DNA from: Pyrus communis
Lineage: Eukaryota; Streptophyta; Magnoliopsida; Rosales; Rosaceae
DNA: 64,000 nucleotides
Direction: 5' to 3'
Assembly (NCBI RefSeq): GCF_963583255.1
Contig: NC_084804.1
Coordinates: 22,264,061 to 22,328,060 of the forward strand
A program made the translations under genes and the position numbers. Each line of letters starts with the position of its first letter. The stretch's first letter is position 1. This document shows positions 10,391 to 22,690 of this stretch, in pieces. The notes below the pieces were generated by a model. That model saw only the letters and a program-made list of their open reading frames with translations. It was not told where the DNA came from and did no database searches.

Positions 10391-11025
10391 TAAGTACTCC
10401 TAATCCAATTACTAATTGGTCTTTGATTTTTTTTTGTTAGTAAAATAATTCACCTAATATATGTTTTTATCGTATTAATATGGATTAATTTTATCTTATT
10501 TGGATTTAATATCCTTTATCCTTTCATTGTCAAAGTTAATTAAACTTGAGCTTGCAAATTGTAAATTTGACCTTTGTCAATCCAAAAACAAATCTCAGCC
10601 TGCTAAGTTGTTAAATTAAATTAACCCAACAGCCACCTGTTTCACAGAGAAATAAACAACACTGCTGCCTACGAAAAAGAAAAACCCTACAGAATTAGGG
10701 TTACAAGAAGGATATATAGCGTTGTTTCATGGATTTTTTTTTAATTTTTTTTAACAAACGATATTATCTACCTAAAGATTTAAATTTAAAAAATATGAAT
10801 TAATTAGAGTCCGGGTTTTGTGGGAGTGTATCCTTGATATGTCTGTTATAGAGAATGGCAAGGAGTGGAAAGAAAGTTGGCTGGGAAGGGAAGTAATAAT
10901 CAGTTATCGAGTACAAAAGCAATTTCAAATCATTTGGACTTCCGACTTGTCAGTTGGTTTTTCACTTAGATTCTTGATCCGGATAAGATCACTCATTATG
11001 CAGACAAGATTAGTAAATCTTCCAC
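10391..11025. other. 5' flank of the sugar transporter gene
   Basis: AT-rich intergenic sequence with no ORF of interest. Presumed to contain upstream regulatory DNA of the STP gene; no specific operator could be named with confidence. Confidence 0.5.
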
Positions 11026-11033
11026 TATAAATA
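11026..11033 (+). promoter_or_regulatory. TATA box of the sugar transporter gene
   Basis: TATAAATA lies 84 bp upstream of the predicted start codon, followed by a pyrimidine-rich stretch (TTTTCTCTTAATTTCATTC) suited to a plant 5' untranslated leader. Transcription would start roughly 30 bp downstream. Confidence 0.7.
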
Positions 11034-11116
11034 TCACCTCCCACTCTCAATGTACTTTTCTCTTAATTTCATTCTTCCAAGTTGTTATCTCTCAGTGTTT
11101 TCTCTTCTACACAACA

Positions 11117-13462
11117 ATGGCTGGGGGCGGAATAGGTCCGACGAAAGGTGGAAAAGAATATCCGGGCAAACTCACTGCTAGGGTCCTTCTCACATGTATG
11201 GTGGCAGCTACCGGTGGTTTGATCTTTGGCTACGATCTCGGAGTTTCAGGTACACAACATGTGTTCTTTATCACAGTCCAAATTTTGTTTTATACATATG
11301 CATTCTTTAATTCTTAGATTATTGTGTTATTGTTTGCAACGTCATTTGTACAACCAAAACATGTATTAATTCTTGGTCTATGAATACGAATTTATATGAA
11401 TTATACAAGTTTGAAAATTGACATCTATGCTTGTGAAAAACCAATAAATATATCGTTATTTGACAACAGAGAGTATCCATATAATTTTTATTTTGTGTTC
11501 TTATAAAATATTGTATTTAATATTGATTGATTATTATGCAGGTGGTGTGACATCAATGGATTCTTTCCTGAAAAAGTTTTTTCCAGAGGTTTACATTAAG
11601 GAATCTACGATCAAACCTTCCGATGACCAGTACTGCAAGTTCGACAGCCAGAAGTTGACGCTCTTCACATCGTCATTATACTTAGCTGCTCTTGTGTCAT
11701 GTCTTTGTGCATCAACTGTAACCAGAAAGTTTGGTAGGAGGCTTACAATGTTTTTGGGTGGAGTTCTATTCTTGATTGGTGCACTCCTCAATGCGGGCGC
11801 TCAATACCTTTGGATGCTTGTTGTTGGTCGAATACTCCTCGGTTTTGGCATTGGATGTGCCAATCAGGTACCACCATCGCCATCTCCCGATAGCCTATAA
11901 ATTTTAGTTGCTTTGCTTGATTCCATATTGTACCACATTTATATATAAATGGGTCTGGCAAGTTGAAAGCCTCTTATATATTAGACCATTAAAGTTGGTT
12001 AACTAAGAAAACCACACCTAATGAACTGTAAAAATTGATCGAGTTCCAAAACATGGTCTAAATTCAGTATTTTTTTTACCTTAAATGTGGTTAAGGTTAA
12101 TTTTATCTCATGTTTTATTTGATTTTTTCAGTTTTCATGTGCTCGAGTTCCTAAATGTGGTCTGAATTCAATATGTTTCTTTACCTTAAATGTGTTTAGA
12201 TTACTTAATTTTATCTCGTGTTTTATTTACTTGTTTCAAATTTCATGTGCAGTCTGTGCCAATTTATGTTTCTGAGGTAGCCCCATACAAATACCGTGGT
12301 GCTTTAAACATGATGTTCCAATTGTCAATCACTATTGGAATACTTGCTGCTGGTGTCATAAACTATTTTTTTGCTGAGATCAAAGGAGGTTGGGGATGGC
12401 GCTTGAGTTTGGGTGGTGCTGCAGTCCCTGCAATTATGATCATGATCGGCGCGCTAGTGTTACCAGAAACTCCAAACTCTTTGGTTGAGCGTGGCAAGAA
12501 TGAGGAAGCCAAATCTCAGCTCCTCAAAATTAGAGGCGTCGCCAATGTTGACGAGGAGTTTGATGACCTAGTTGCGGCGAGTGATGCATCTAAGTTGGTC
12601 AAATATCCCTGGGGAACCTTGTTGACGAAGAAATACAGACCTCAGCTTGTTTTTGCACTTGCAATTCCTGCCTTTCAGCAACTCACCGGCATGAATGTGA
12701 TCACATTTTACGCCCCCGTCTTGTTCAAAACAATGGGATTTGGAAGTAGCGCTTCTCTCATGTCCACCGTTATCACCAACGCTGTTAACGCCATAGCAAC
12801 CCTTGTTTCGATTTTCACTGTTGATAAGGTTGGAAGGAGGACCCTTTTCATTGAGGGTGGTGCTCAAATGTTCCTCACTCAGGTTTAGTTCCTTTTCTTT
12901 CTCAGCTTTTCTTCATTTTCTCTTCCATTTTCCTTCATAATTTTCATTATTTCATAAGGAACAAATTCAATTTAACGTGTCTTAATCTTTTTTTGCCATT
13001 TAATAGGTGATTATTGGAATTGCAATAGCTGTTAAATTTGGGGTTAGTGGCAACCCTGGTGAATTGTCCAAGGGTTTTGTTGATGGCTTGCTGGCGTGCA
13101 TTTGTGTATATGTTGCTGGATTTGCATGGTCTTGGGGACCTCTAGGATGGTTGGTGCCAAGTGAAATTTTCCCTCTTGAAGTAAGGTCAGCTGCTCAATC
13201 GATCAACGTTGCTACCAACATGATCTTCACCTTCGTCATAGCTCAAGTTTTCACCACAATGCTTTGCCACTTTAAGTTCGGCTTGTTCTTCTTCTTCGCG
13301 TTCTGGGTCCTAATAATGAACGCCTTCATTTACAAGTTTTTACCAGAAACTAAAGGGGTTCCGATCGAAGAAATGCACACTATTTGGCAGAAGCACCCAT
13401 TTTGGAAGAAGTATGTCCTTCAAGACAAAGCAATGGCCAAGGGAGGACATGGTGATGTCTAG
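11117..13462 (+). CDS. Sugar transport protein (STP-type monosaccharide/H+ symporter)
   Basis: Four exons: 11117..11249, 11542..11867, 12253..12882 and 13007..13462, all introns GT-AG, giving 514 aa, the normal STP length. Twelve-helix MFS sugar porter. Visible landmarks are [17 protein letters not shown] in helix 1 with the proton-binding Asp (D40), RKFGRR after helix 2, VGR (R141) in helix 4, [11 protein letters not shown] after helix 6, [14 protein letters not shown] in helix 7, DKVGRRTLF, and [20 protein letters not shown] in helix 10, followed by PETKG. Cys76 in the lid segment and Cys450 match the pair that forms the inter-domain disulfide in Arabidopsis STP10 (known from its structure). 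Expected role: uptake of hexoses from the apoplast across the plasma membrane, coupled to protons. Which STP subclade, and the exact hexose preference, cannot be told from sequence alone. The start is chosen because MAGGG begins most STPs. No damage is seen. Confidence 0.96.
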
Positions 13463-13842
13463 ACTTTTTTGCTCGGTTTATCTTAGGGTTTTTTATCTTT
13501 TAAATTTTTATTTACCTGGAGGTTTAATTTCACTTTGTTGGATATCATTATTAGATTTGTTTTTTGCAAATTTTATTTCTGTAGAATGATTAAGTTGTGA
13601 GATAACTTTGGGTGCTTATTAGATTAAAGCTTATTTGTTTATTTAATTACTGAGTTTTATTTGTTTCCATTAATCTATAAAAAAAAAGCTTCGTTATCTT
13701 AGGCTGCTGATGTAAGAAGAGGGGGGATTTAGCGCACTGTCAGTTGCATTGGACTCGTTATAAACCTCCAGGATGCCCAGTATTTTGGTAGATTTTTCAA
13801 ATTCTTAGCGGATCGGTACAGATTTACCAAACTACTGGATCA
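13463..13842. other. 3' flank of the sugar transporter gene
   Basis: T-rich sequence with several TTTATTT/TTTTTGC stretches suited to a plant 3' untranslated region in its first 200 bp; no clear single polyadenylation signal. Nothing else recognised before the hAT MITE. Confidence 0.5.
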
Positions 13843-13850
13843 CCCACCGA

Positions 13851-14661
13851 CAGTGACGAATTCAGAATTTTAAACTCGGGGGGTTCCAATTATAAAGGTC
13901 AAAAAAATTATAGACAAAAATAACTTTGAAAATTTAAATATAATACATTTCATTCAAAAATCAAATGCAAAACAATATTACAAATTATAAAATCATAATT
14001 AAGGCGTCTATTACGAGGTTTCATAAGTTACTAAGGAATACCTAAGTTATTGATTATCTAATATGAACTACTAAATTTAAAACACCGGTTAAATAAAACT
14101 CTCTTTAAACTCTCACTATCTTTCTAACCAAACACATCATTTTTCTCTTTTACTGGTTTCCAAGCATCCACCTTCTCTCTCACTAAGAACAAAGTTGCCA
14201 TACCTCCACCAACCGTCTCCCTCCCCATTCTCCCAAAGCCATGGTAGCTCCACCCCCAAATTTCACCAACCCATGACATATCATATCCATCTTACTAACC
14301 TTATGAAGGAAATTTCACCCATAAGAAAAATTACTAAGATGGTTGAAATAATTTAGGGAAATTTGGGCTTATGTACTGCCTCTACTAGACGACAGAGAAA
14401 GGTTGGAGGAGAAGTGGGTGGCATCGACGGATAAGACCATGGCAGAAGCAAGGAGGAGAGAGGCATGAAGGGTCCCTATTTTCTTTCTTCTCTGTGCACG
14501 GTCATCTTCTCCGAGAAGAAGACAGCTTTTGTAACCTGCAACCTACAACCTACACAGACCTCATGCTTGAGTACGAGGGGTCCTCGGAAAATTTATAGTA
14601 GTGATTTAGGATCACCAATGGGTCCTGAGACCTCCCAGGTCCCTATGTGGATCCGTCCTTG
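13851..14661. mobile_element. Non-autonomous hAT element (811 bp) with perfect 8 bp target duplication
   Basis: Flanked by identical 8 bp direct repeats CCCACCGA at 13843..13850 and 14662..14669. The ends are imperfect inverted repeats: CAGTGACGAATTCA on the left, CAAGGACGGATCCA as the reverse complement of the right. An 8 bp duplication together with CA(G)..GGCGGATCCA-like ends is the hAT signature. There is no transposase; the 71-codon ORF inside has no recognisable domain. It sits about 390 bp downstream of the STP stop codon. Confidence 0.85.
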
Positions 14662-14669
14662 CCCACCGA

Positions 14670-14847
14670 AGGCTGCATGAACTTGTCACGAATGACAAAT
14701 GTGTGACATTACTAGGCTTTGCCATGAATATCAGTTGAGCAAGTGAACCACAAGTGAAAATTAATACATTGTGACGGACGATCTGAGGAAAACTTGAAGA
14801 ACAAAATTATATAGAAAACAGTGTTAAAAAATGTATCTACTTCGCTG
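14670..14847. other. No gene seen
   Basis: Short AT-rich interval that continues as an open frame from the PreP exon 19 relic on the minus strand but lacks similarity to PreP beyond it. Confidence 0.4.
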
Positions 14848-15011
14848 AGCATTATCTCAGCTTTGGGGGGCTTCTTTGCTTGACGGTTTAAATATCGCTC
14901 CCTTTTCTCCTTATCTGCTACATCAACATCAGCTTCAGATGCCAGTAGAACAATGACTCCGTTGTCTTTGAATGCATCCATTGCACTCCAAATTCTTTCA
15001 AGTCCTTTAAG
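14848..15011 (-). pseudogene. Presequence protease relic B, last exon, strongly diverged
   Basis: On minus an acceptor CCCGCAG precedes LKGLERIWSAMDAFKDNGVI, then VLLASEADVDVADKEKRERY. The intact PreP last exon starts at the same phase with LKDFKVFANAIDAVKDKGVV, then VAVASPDDIDSAQRER. The pattern LK-----A-DA-KD-GV-V--AS--D-D-A--ER is shared, including the splice position. The fragment has no stop but no adjoining exons either, and it runs on past the normal end. It is clearly more diverged from the intact gene than relic A, so it probably comes from an older duplicate or a different M16C paralogue. Confidence 0.65.
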
Positions 15012-15019
15012 CTGCGGGA

Positions 15020-15612
15020 TGGACAAAGCAGTGACGAGTAAAAAACAGAACATGGGTTGACATAAAATCGCCACAGGCGCATACCCTTCGCTGTTGAAGG
15101 TACAAAGATTGAAAATGGAATGGTAATGAATAGAGATCATTGTACTTGTACAAAGATAGGTGGTAAACTAATCGACTAAGGTGAGGTTGAAACAAGAATT
15201 AAATACCCTTCTAACACTTTTCTGATCTAGTTCTAGCGGTGAGTAACACTTTTAAAGCTATTCAATGGACAATTTAAGCATGCGTAGAACGATGGTACAT
15301 GGAATGTTGAAACGGCAAGGTCCTGGAAATGAACAAAATCAGTACGTCAATCAAGAAGATGCATCGTCCGAACCAGTCTTTAAGGGTTCATGTAAAGATG
15401 GTTACCTGTACCCATTTACTTTCTTTGCCTACATACATTGCCTTGTACGTTCAGAACTCTTCATGAAATAGAAATATACTTTGAAACTAAAAATCTACAT
15501 GGTATCAGAGTGGGTTATCCCTTGTGTAAAAGCCCAAGGGCCATATGTGCTCACATGTCACCTAGTTGTTGTCCACATGTAGACTTGAAAATCGGCCACA
15601 CGTGTGGGGGTG
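15020..15612. other. Mixed non-coding sequence
   Basis: The first part is unique. A TGGTATCAGAG word at 15500..15510, with CACATG-rich sequence following, suggests the edge of a further copia-type remnant, but no LTR pair was found. No gene recognised. Confidence 0.4.
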
Positions 15613-17220
15613 TGTTAAGAGTGATGTGTGGACAAATTGTCCCACATTGGTGAGGGATTGGCTTAGCTATGGGCTTATATGGTCTTGGGGCTATTCCCCA
15701 TATTGCCAATTGGTTTTATGGTAGAACCCCAATTTTTACATGGTATCAGAGCAGTGTCATCCTTGACCTGTCTTTGCCCATTTTGTTTCCATTGTTGTTC
15801 TTTTTTGAGTTTATGTAATGGTTGAAGAAAGCTCAGTTAATCTTGAGGGAGAAAGCTCTCAGGTATCTCCTTCGAGTTTTTTAGAAGCTAAGGTCAATAC
15901 CAACCAGCGCTTATGCTTAGTGCTGTTGAATGAACTTAATTACCTTCCTTGGTCTAGGGTAGTTTCACTTGCTCTAGGAGGAAAGGGAAAGTTATGGTTC
16001 ATTAATGGAAGTGTTGAAACCCCAGACTCTTCTTCCTTAGCCTATGAAGCATAGCTGCGCAAGGATCAATTCGTCATGTCCTTGTTGCTCAACACCATGG
16101 AAAAACATGTTGCTGAGATATTTAGTTACTCTGAATCTTTACAAGATTTGTGGAAATCTGTGAAGGATATGTATGGAAACTAGAATAATTATGCTCGGGT
16201 ATTCCAGTTGAAAAAAAGATATTGCTTGCCTTCAACAAGAAAAGAAGTACTTTGTTCAACATCTTGGCAGTTTGAAGACTATATGGAAAGAGTTGGACGT
16301 ATACATTTCTCACACCATGAATCCTACTATTCTTCTCAAAAAAGCTGAAGAGGATAAGATTTATCAACTGCTTGCAAGTCTCAGCTCAGAATATGAGGAT
16401 CTTAGGAGTCAAATATTAATGAGTATGGAGCTACCATCATTCAAGACTATTTGTGCTACGGTGCAACGTAGTAAAGAAGCAAGAAGGAGGGTGATGAATA
16501 TGGAGTCTAATCTCAAGTTATTAGAGGCTCAATGTTATGCTACAAACCACAGGTACCATGATTCCTAGGTGTACAAGGGAAAAAAAAATCCACATCTGAA
16601 GTGTAAGTACTTTAATGCCGTTGGTCACATAGAAGAAAGGTGTTGGGAGTTACACCCTGAACTCAAGCCCAAGTTCAAAGACAACAGGATGATGGCTCCA
16701 AGACCTTCATCAATGGCTCATTTCAAAGCTTAACATGTTGCCATTCATGCCACCAGCTCTCTCACTCATGGCTCGGTGGACTTCACTGCCAATCATGTGG
16801 TTCTTATTAACGAGTTTGTAGCTTGCAAACTAAAGGTCATGGAGAAGCTGCACAAACATCGAAGGGTGAAGGGAACAACCACACCGCACTCTTTGGACAG
16901 TTTGCAGGATTTCTAGCTGATCATGATCATGTTTCACAAGACATAGCCCCAGGTATCCTCAAAGCATTCTCAACTGCACTACAAACTAGTGCTAATCATG
17001 ATTGTTGGATAATTGACTCGGGTGCCTCTGATCACATGACAAATAAAGCCTCAAGCTTACATGATTTTCAAGCTTTGTCAAAACCATCTTATGTTTCAAT
17101 TGCAAATAGAAAAAATGTCTCAATCATGGATAGAGGAAAACTAGGTTTAGTCTCAAACACTATAGAGTTTACTGCCTTATATGTGCCATCCTTTCCATTT
17201 CATTTGATGTCCGTAAAAAA
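15613..17220 (+). mobile_element. Copia retrotransposon 5' fragment (LTR, gag, start of protease), broken
   Basis: A short LTR-like block (15613..15740, TGTTAAGAGTG...TTTTTACA) precedes a primer-binding site. The gag frame opens at 15818 (MVEESSVNLEG) and continues with FLEAK, LPWSRVVSLALGGKGKLWFI, then, after stops and frameshifts, QLLASLSSEYEDLRSQILMS and a degraded zinc knuckle (KYFNAVGH-EERCWELHP). The protease core CWIIDSGASDHMT is at about 17000..17045. Integrase, reverse transcriptase and the 3' LTR are absent. The sequence ends at an A-run at 17219..17229, next to the F-box pseudogene. Typical Ty1/copia order. Not functional. Confidence 0.85.
15741..15752 (+). other. Primer-binding site, initiator tRNA-Met type
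   Basis: TGGTATCAGAGC directly after the LTR-like block. It is the standard copia primer site complementary to the 3' end of initiator methionine tRNA. Confidence 0.8.
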
Positions 17221-17232
17221 AAAAAAACCACC

Positions 17233-17733
17233 AAGCTCTTTCTCTACACTCCATTACGCTCACCAATTTCTAACGGTTGAGAGAATGCTGAAACCTGAGG
17301 CCTTTCTCATTTTCTTCTCCTCCTGGCACACCAAGATTGCACTGTAGACGTACGTTGATGCTTGATGACCTTTGGAGATAGCCGTCTTCAGAGACTCAAT
17401 TATGAGTTCAGAATTATTGTATTCGAAGTACCGTCACATCCCTTGGTTGTACAGGGCCTAGAGATTGTTAAACTCCCTGCACCGTTCCAAGAACTTGTAC
17501 ACTTCTTCATCTTTGCTCCGTGAAGTTAGCAGGTCAACCCTTTCAAATCTCTGAATTCTGATGTGTTTGAAGACGCTGTTATGTTGGGCGAATTGGTTGA
17601 ACTTATTGCACACCATTTTTGCAAAATATAGGGAACGAAAGGAGTAAGAAGCAACCTTGGTGAATATTTCCAAAACAAGCTCATCCTGAAGAGAATGTAT
17701 GAAAGTTGGGGTCATTGAGCCTTTCTTCATCAT
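17233..17733 (-). pseudogene. F-box protein pseudogene (At2g35280-like with SEL1-like tail), copy 1
   Basis: Start at 17733: MMKKGSM, then SLQDELVLEIFTKVASYSFR, a recognisable F-box (LxDELVxEIFxxVASxSF), followed by a middle region and CREFNNL. A stop follows, then, in the same frame, ALYNQGM-RYFEYNNSELI and SLKTAISKGHQASTYVY, a SEL1/TPR-like repeat region, with further stops. The plant family with an F-box plus SEL1-like tail would act as SCF ubiquitin ligase adaptors. It is disabled by at least two in-frame stops and ends at the copia fragment. Two more copies lie at 27790..28417 and 53369..53979. Confidence 0.75.
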
Positions 17734-17859
17734 TCTGTAACTGGATGAGGTGGTGCTTAGACATGCCTGAATAAATACTAAAGGAATAATTTGTGAAAGC
17801 AAGTTCATTTGAGCAACATCAATGCACGCAATTAACAATTAAAGGTGGAATCATGCTTG

Positions 17860-19599
17860 TATGCACTCAAAAAGCAAAACTTTACCTAGAAATTCAAGGC
17901 CTAATAGTTGTGGTGAACCAAGACTCAACTCATATCTTAAAGAAAAGAGTTGAGAAACTTTTATACCTTTGAAGCACCTCTTTGCTTAGCAAAGGATATT
18001 CACCCATGTGAGGGCTTTCTTTCCTTAGTCTCCTAACTCCTTGGCTCCATGGATGTGGATGGAGGAACTTTGCTTCTTGGCTCCATGACTTCTTGGATAT
18101 GGATGAAGGAATGGATTCTCCAAGTTCCCAAGAAAGGGAACCTCTAAGTTTCCACACCAAGGAGAGCATTGAGGAAGAGATGAATGACCTAGGAAGAGAT
18201 GGATGCTAGTCCATTCTTCCTAGGGTGGCTGGCCTCCTAAGAGAACTTTTTGTGTTTTTCTCTTTTCTCTCTAGAAAACCCTTATGAGGGAATGAGTTAT
18301 AATTTCCTTTCTATAGCCACTTACATTGAGTGGCATAATTGAAATTAAAACCAATTCTCCCTCACATTCTCTATGGCCGGCCGTGTGGGTTCATTAGGCT
18401 CTCATGCCCTTTGTGTTTTCAAGTTGTCATACAACTTAAGTTGTTGGACTTGACATTTGAAGCCCATTGGGCCTTGAGGCCCAAAACTAACCCGAGGTCT
18501 AAAACAAACTTATTTGTTTGATTAATTAACATATTAATTAATCATAGCCATAAATAATTAAACCATTTAACTATCCTTACTCATCTCCGTTGTTTCTTCA
18601 ATCTCTACCTTACACGGTGTATGATCCATTAGGTTCCTTTTAGCGAGGCAGTGGACGATTAGAACTCTTCAGATCGATTGTGAATTGAAACTTACTTTTC
18701 AGTTCTCCCTTTAGTGATTATACACCTTTAGGGCTTCCACAAACCATGAGTGACATCTAGCAGTATGTCATGGCTACCCAAGCTAATCAGAAGAGGTGGA
18801 GAACCTATTCAGTTTGGGATTACAATGCAATATGGTCTTTCTCCAATACAATACTCTTGACCACATTGTTTGATTTGATAGTTTATTCATGTCTACTATC
18901 CAATGTGATTCTCTTACTTATATGATTACCTTGAATGTGATTTGGAACGAATTCCTAAATCTCATTCATACTCTGGCCAGAGATTCTTAATCATATCATA
19001 GAGCATTCTCCCTCAAACAGTTTGAAGGTTAGAGATCCCTTGTTGTGCGTTCACTTGCCTCCATGGCTAAGTGGCTTAACCCTAATTGTGTCGTGGACAT
19101 CATTTGATGGAGTGACTTTGACATAGTCAAAGATCAAGGACCTAACCATAAGACAACTATGATGCCTCAGGTCAAATGACTACTTTACATTATCCCAACC
19201 ATGAGTTTTCATGTGACATGAGTATGAGAACTCCTTGTTGATTGCGTTTAGTGGACTCATTCTCTATTGTCACACCAATGACTCGATACCAGTCAACTAT
19301 CTCTAAGAAAAGACATAACACGTACTGATCTTAACGGACTGTCAATGCTAAATTGGCAATCCTATGATCAGGAATGTTTAGGATATGTATACGAAAGAGA
19401 ATGGTCTCATGAATCTAACTTCTTTAGATCACATTCTCCCAATTACATATTCCTTGGATTTATGGTTTAAGCATATAACATTTATATGAGACGGCTTTAA
19501 ACAATAATCTTTGCCCTTTATATTAAACTAGATTAATTTAACATGTGAAATGTCTGTAAAGTATCATCATATGATCGGCTTTAGGGCACATTTCCAACA
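17860..19599 (-). mobile_element. LTR (copia-like, probably solo) on the minus strand
   Basis: On minus the block begins TGTTGGAAATGTGCCCTAAA at 19599, a start seen in many plant copia LTRs (from memory), and continues without coding capacity. The other end is uncertain (17.86-18.3 kb), and no target duplication could be matched to ATTAC at 19600..19604. It separates the F-box pseudogene from the TGTGCAT-rich DNA that lies next to the F-box in the other two copies, so it was probably inserted into that repeat. Confidence 0.55.
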
Positions 19600-20184
19600 A
19601 TTACACCACCTTTCATGCAACCCAAAAGTCATTCATGCACAATTTTGTAATTAATTATAACAATTTCCTAATTATGCGTAGTTTTTAAGCTTCTTGTTTG
19701 TGTATGCACACAAACCAACTGGATGAGGTGGCTGAGACTTTACAACCTAACCATGCATGCACAATAACCAACTGTCATCACTCTTAATACAGACAACCCT
19801 CGAGAACCCAACCACACACCAAACATATGGGACCCGTCATTGACTATTATTTGTACTTTTTGCATTCGTTTACAGGACATGAAGATGTTGTGTGCATATA
19901 TTGTGCATGTCATGTGCATGTGTATGTGCAATTCCTGTGCATGTTATGTGCAAGGAATGTGCATGTCAGTCATTCATGCATAACATCCAAAGAAAATAAT
20001 AAAAAAAATAGGCAATCATTTATGAGTGGAAAAAAGTGGTGACAAGGTAGATATAGTAACGATGACATAACAATGATGACACATTGGGCTAGTTTTTTGT
20101 AATTATGCCTAGTTATTAAAGTTTCTTGTTTGTGTATCTTTACGAAGAAAAATTGAAAAGTACAAAGTCCATAGAATTATGAAT
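19600..20184. repeat. TGTGCAT-rich DNA and short duplicated phrases
   Basis: A cluster of TGTGCATGT/ATGTGCAA words lies at 19888..19975, of the same kind as 29325..29450 and 52310..52450. A phrase AATTATGC-TAGTTWTTAA-STTTCTTGTTTGTGTAT occurs twice (19668.. and 20098..). Non-coding. Together with 17233..17733 it looks like the flank of F-box repeat copy 1. Confidence 0.6.
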
Positions 20185-20189
20185 TCAGT

Positions 20190-21511
20190 TGACACGACCC
20201 GATCCTGATATTCCCTGAATACCCGGATAGGCACGTGCTGGGCGACACCCGAGGGTGACGAAAGCCATTAATTGATACAAAAGCTAAAAATGAGAAATAA
20301 TTAAGGGTTATGAATTGAAACACAATGAATTAACAATTTAGGAACGTGTTCAGAGCATACAGCTAATTAGAACATTAAAATAAATAATATAAAATTGAAT
20401 AAATAAAGGAGTGGGTCCTACATCGAGAGGGCTCGAAGATGTCGATGCTGAAGTGCCTTGACTCTGGGATTGTATGCCTTGATTCTAAGACCTGAATGGG
20501 GGCGCAAAACAAATGTGAGTGGACCAAGTTTATATACATACATAATACAAAAACAGTTGTGAACATACTAACCCCCAAGTTTTAATAATGAAAACTACTA
20601 GCATAATAAGTGATAGGTTTACTGAAAACCCTAGCATGCCAAAAACATCTCGAAAGACATATCGCGGAAAAAGATCGCGGAAATCAAAACATCAATTGTC
20701 TCACATATGGTCTCGTAAGCGCGGTGTGCTACTAGTAAGATCACTAAATAAGTATAACTCCCGGCCCTATGCCAGCACCCTGGTCTCTGCGCCCATAGCC
20801 AGAGATTACCGACTCACGGCCCAATGCCTGCTCCGTGTCCCTTAGCTTGTAGCTAGGGATAATTTCTCCCGGCTTAACTGCCAACACCAGATCTTCGCCC
20901 CAGGCGGCATAGTGTTCACTAGGTACGCACAAATAGTTACGCCTCTCATTAATAACCACTTCATAGTATAAAGTCATCCATCGTCTATACTATAAAGAGG
21001 GGTTTCTAAACATGTTCTAGCATTCTATCGTCATCCATCAGATAGTCTACCAGTTCATGGTTTTTATAGAAAATACAATATATTAAAATATAGCTCAATA
21101 TAGGCCAACAATTAATTCCTTACAAAATAATGAGACGATAATCAACATTTCAATAAACATGCTTAACATAAAATCAATCCATAAACTCGTAAGGCATGCT
21201 TTTCATTTATGCAATTAAACTATGAAATCATGTAATTTTAGAAGGGGTTCACTCATAGATACTCCGTAGTAGTAGAGTTGTGCGGAAAATGATTAACGAA
21301 ATCCCCACTAGCAAGTTCACCTAAGCATAAAAATGTACAATTTATCAAACTATGCCCAAACGGTAGAATTCCAGGAAATAGACGCCAAAAACGGATTCGG
21401 AACATCGAAATTGCCCTAGGAGAGAATTTGGGTTTTCGGGTCCTAAGGTTTTTGGTTAAAAATGGTTAGGGTGAAAAGGGGTGGTTTGGGCTTAAACCCA
21501 AACCCACACAA

Positions 21512-21589
<78 letters not shown>

Positions 21590-22672
21590 ACACACACACA
21601 TGTGCACCACACACACTCACACATGCTTACACACACACACACACGTACACACACTCACACGGACATACATACACACACACTTCATAAACGTACACACATG
21701 CACAGTATGCATACATATGCACGACACACACACACACACACACACTCGGTTCGCAGGCCTAACTAAAAATAAAAGGGCTTGGGCCCAAGTTTAATAGGAC
21801 CCAGAGTATGGGTTAGGTTTCCAAAAGGTTATTGGGCTTAACTTAAATAAATGGGTTAGACAAATTTGAATAGGGTTATGGGACTTGGAATGGAAAGGCC
21901 CAAAGGCCTTGGGTTTGGTGGGTCTCCGGATTCCAAGTAAGGAGAAGGCCGGATTTTGGCCGGAGAATTCCCAAGCTTCGATGGAGCTCCAAACTCAACC
22001 AAAACATATCATTCAATCTACCAAATTGAAGCCCCGAAGGTAAGGAATCGAAATATACACTTGGTTTCCGTCATCATGGCTGGAGTTGGCTGAAAAATGG
22101 TTGGAAGCCACGGGTACCCGCCGGAATCTTGGTTTAACACACTCAAACTGATTTCAAGTCCAACCTTCACCAAAACAGGTATACATACTCAGAAATTCGT
22201 ACCAACATCCAAATTAAGATAGGGTAAAACGATTTTGAGCCTCACCTACTCGCAAATGGTGGAGTTCGACGGAGTTTGCCATTGCACCCTCTCGGTGCTT
22301 GCTGTGGGAGAAGTAAGAGAGAAAAAGATATAGAGCGAGGGAGGGGAGATCCTCGTGGGTCATGATGGTGCAACGTCGACATCAAGGTGGTTTGTGTGCG
22401 TGGGTCGACGGGAAGAAAAGAGTTCGAAGGAGAGAGTTAAGGAAGGGTGAGACAGAGAATGACAGAGAGACGGCGAGAGTGAGAGAGACATGGAGATCGG
22501 GAAAATAGAAAGAGAAAGGGAGTTGGGTGTTTGCCACGTGGCAGCGTGGGGGAGAAGAGAAATCAAGATAAAGGGTTTGGATTAGATTAGGATAAGGGAC
22601 CAAAAAGTAACTTTCAAAAACCTTTTGAGGAAAATATGAAATTTGCAAAATAATTGGGGGTGGGGTGTAACA
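20190..22672 (-). repeat. 3' LTR of the LARD
   Basis: Runs on plus from TGACACG to GGTGTAACA. It contains a (CA)n tract near its middle and a G-box palindrome CCACGTGG (22533..22540) towards its 5' side. The other LTR has the same features, with a 13 bp deletion relative to this copy near position 20660. Confidence 0.88.
21513..21744. repeat. (CA)n microsatellite in the LTR
   Basis: Long pure CA run (about 21513..21583), then CA tracts broken by TACA, TGTG and CGTACA words. The sister LTR has a shorter, more interrupted version at 26466..26692, so the tract changed length after insertion. The Thr/His ORFs it yields are not genes. Confidence 0.9.
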
Positions 22673-22690
22673 CTTTACCCCTTTATAAAA
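22673..22690 (-). other. Polypurine tract of the LARD
   Basis: On minus TTTATAAAGGGGTAAAG ends directly at the 3' LTR start. Expected plus-strand primer for reverse transcription. Confidence 0.75.

Noticed and set aside
14712..15195. A separate small gene on the minus strand
   Set aside because: The only meaningful part matches the last PreP exon with its splice acceptor; the rest is unsupported extension.
21462..21794. His/Thr-rich ORFs on both strands (also 26390..26741)
   Set aside because: They are translations of the (CA)n microsatellites in the LARD LTRs, open in several frames and with no other support.
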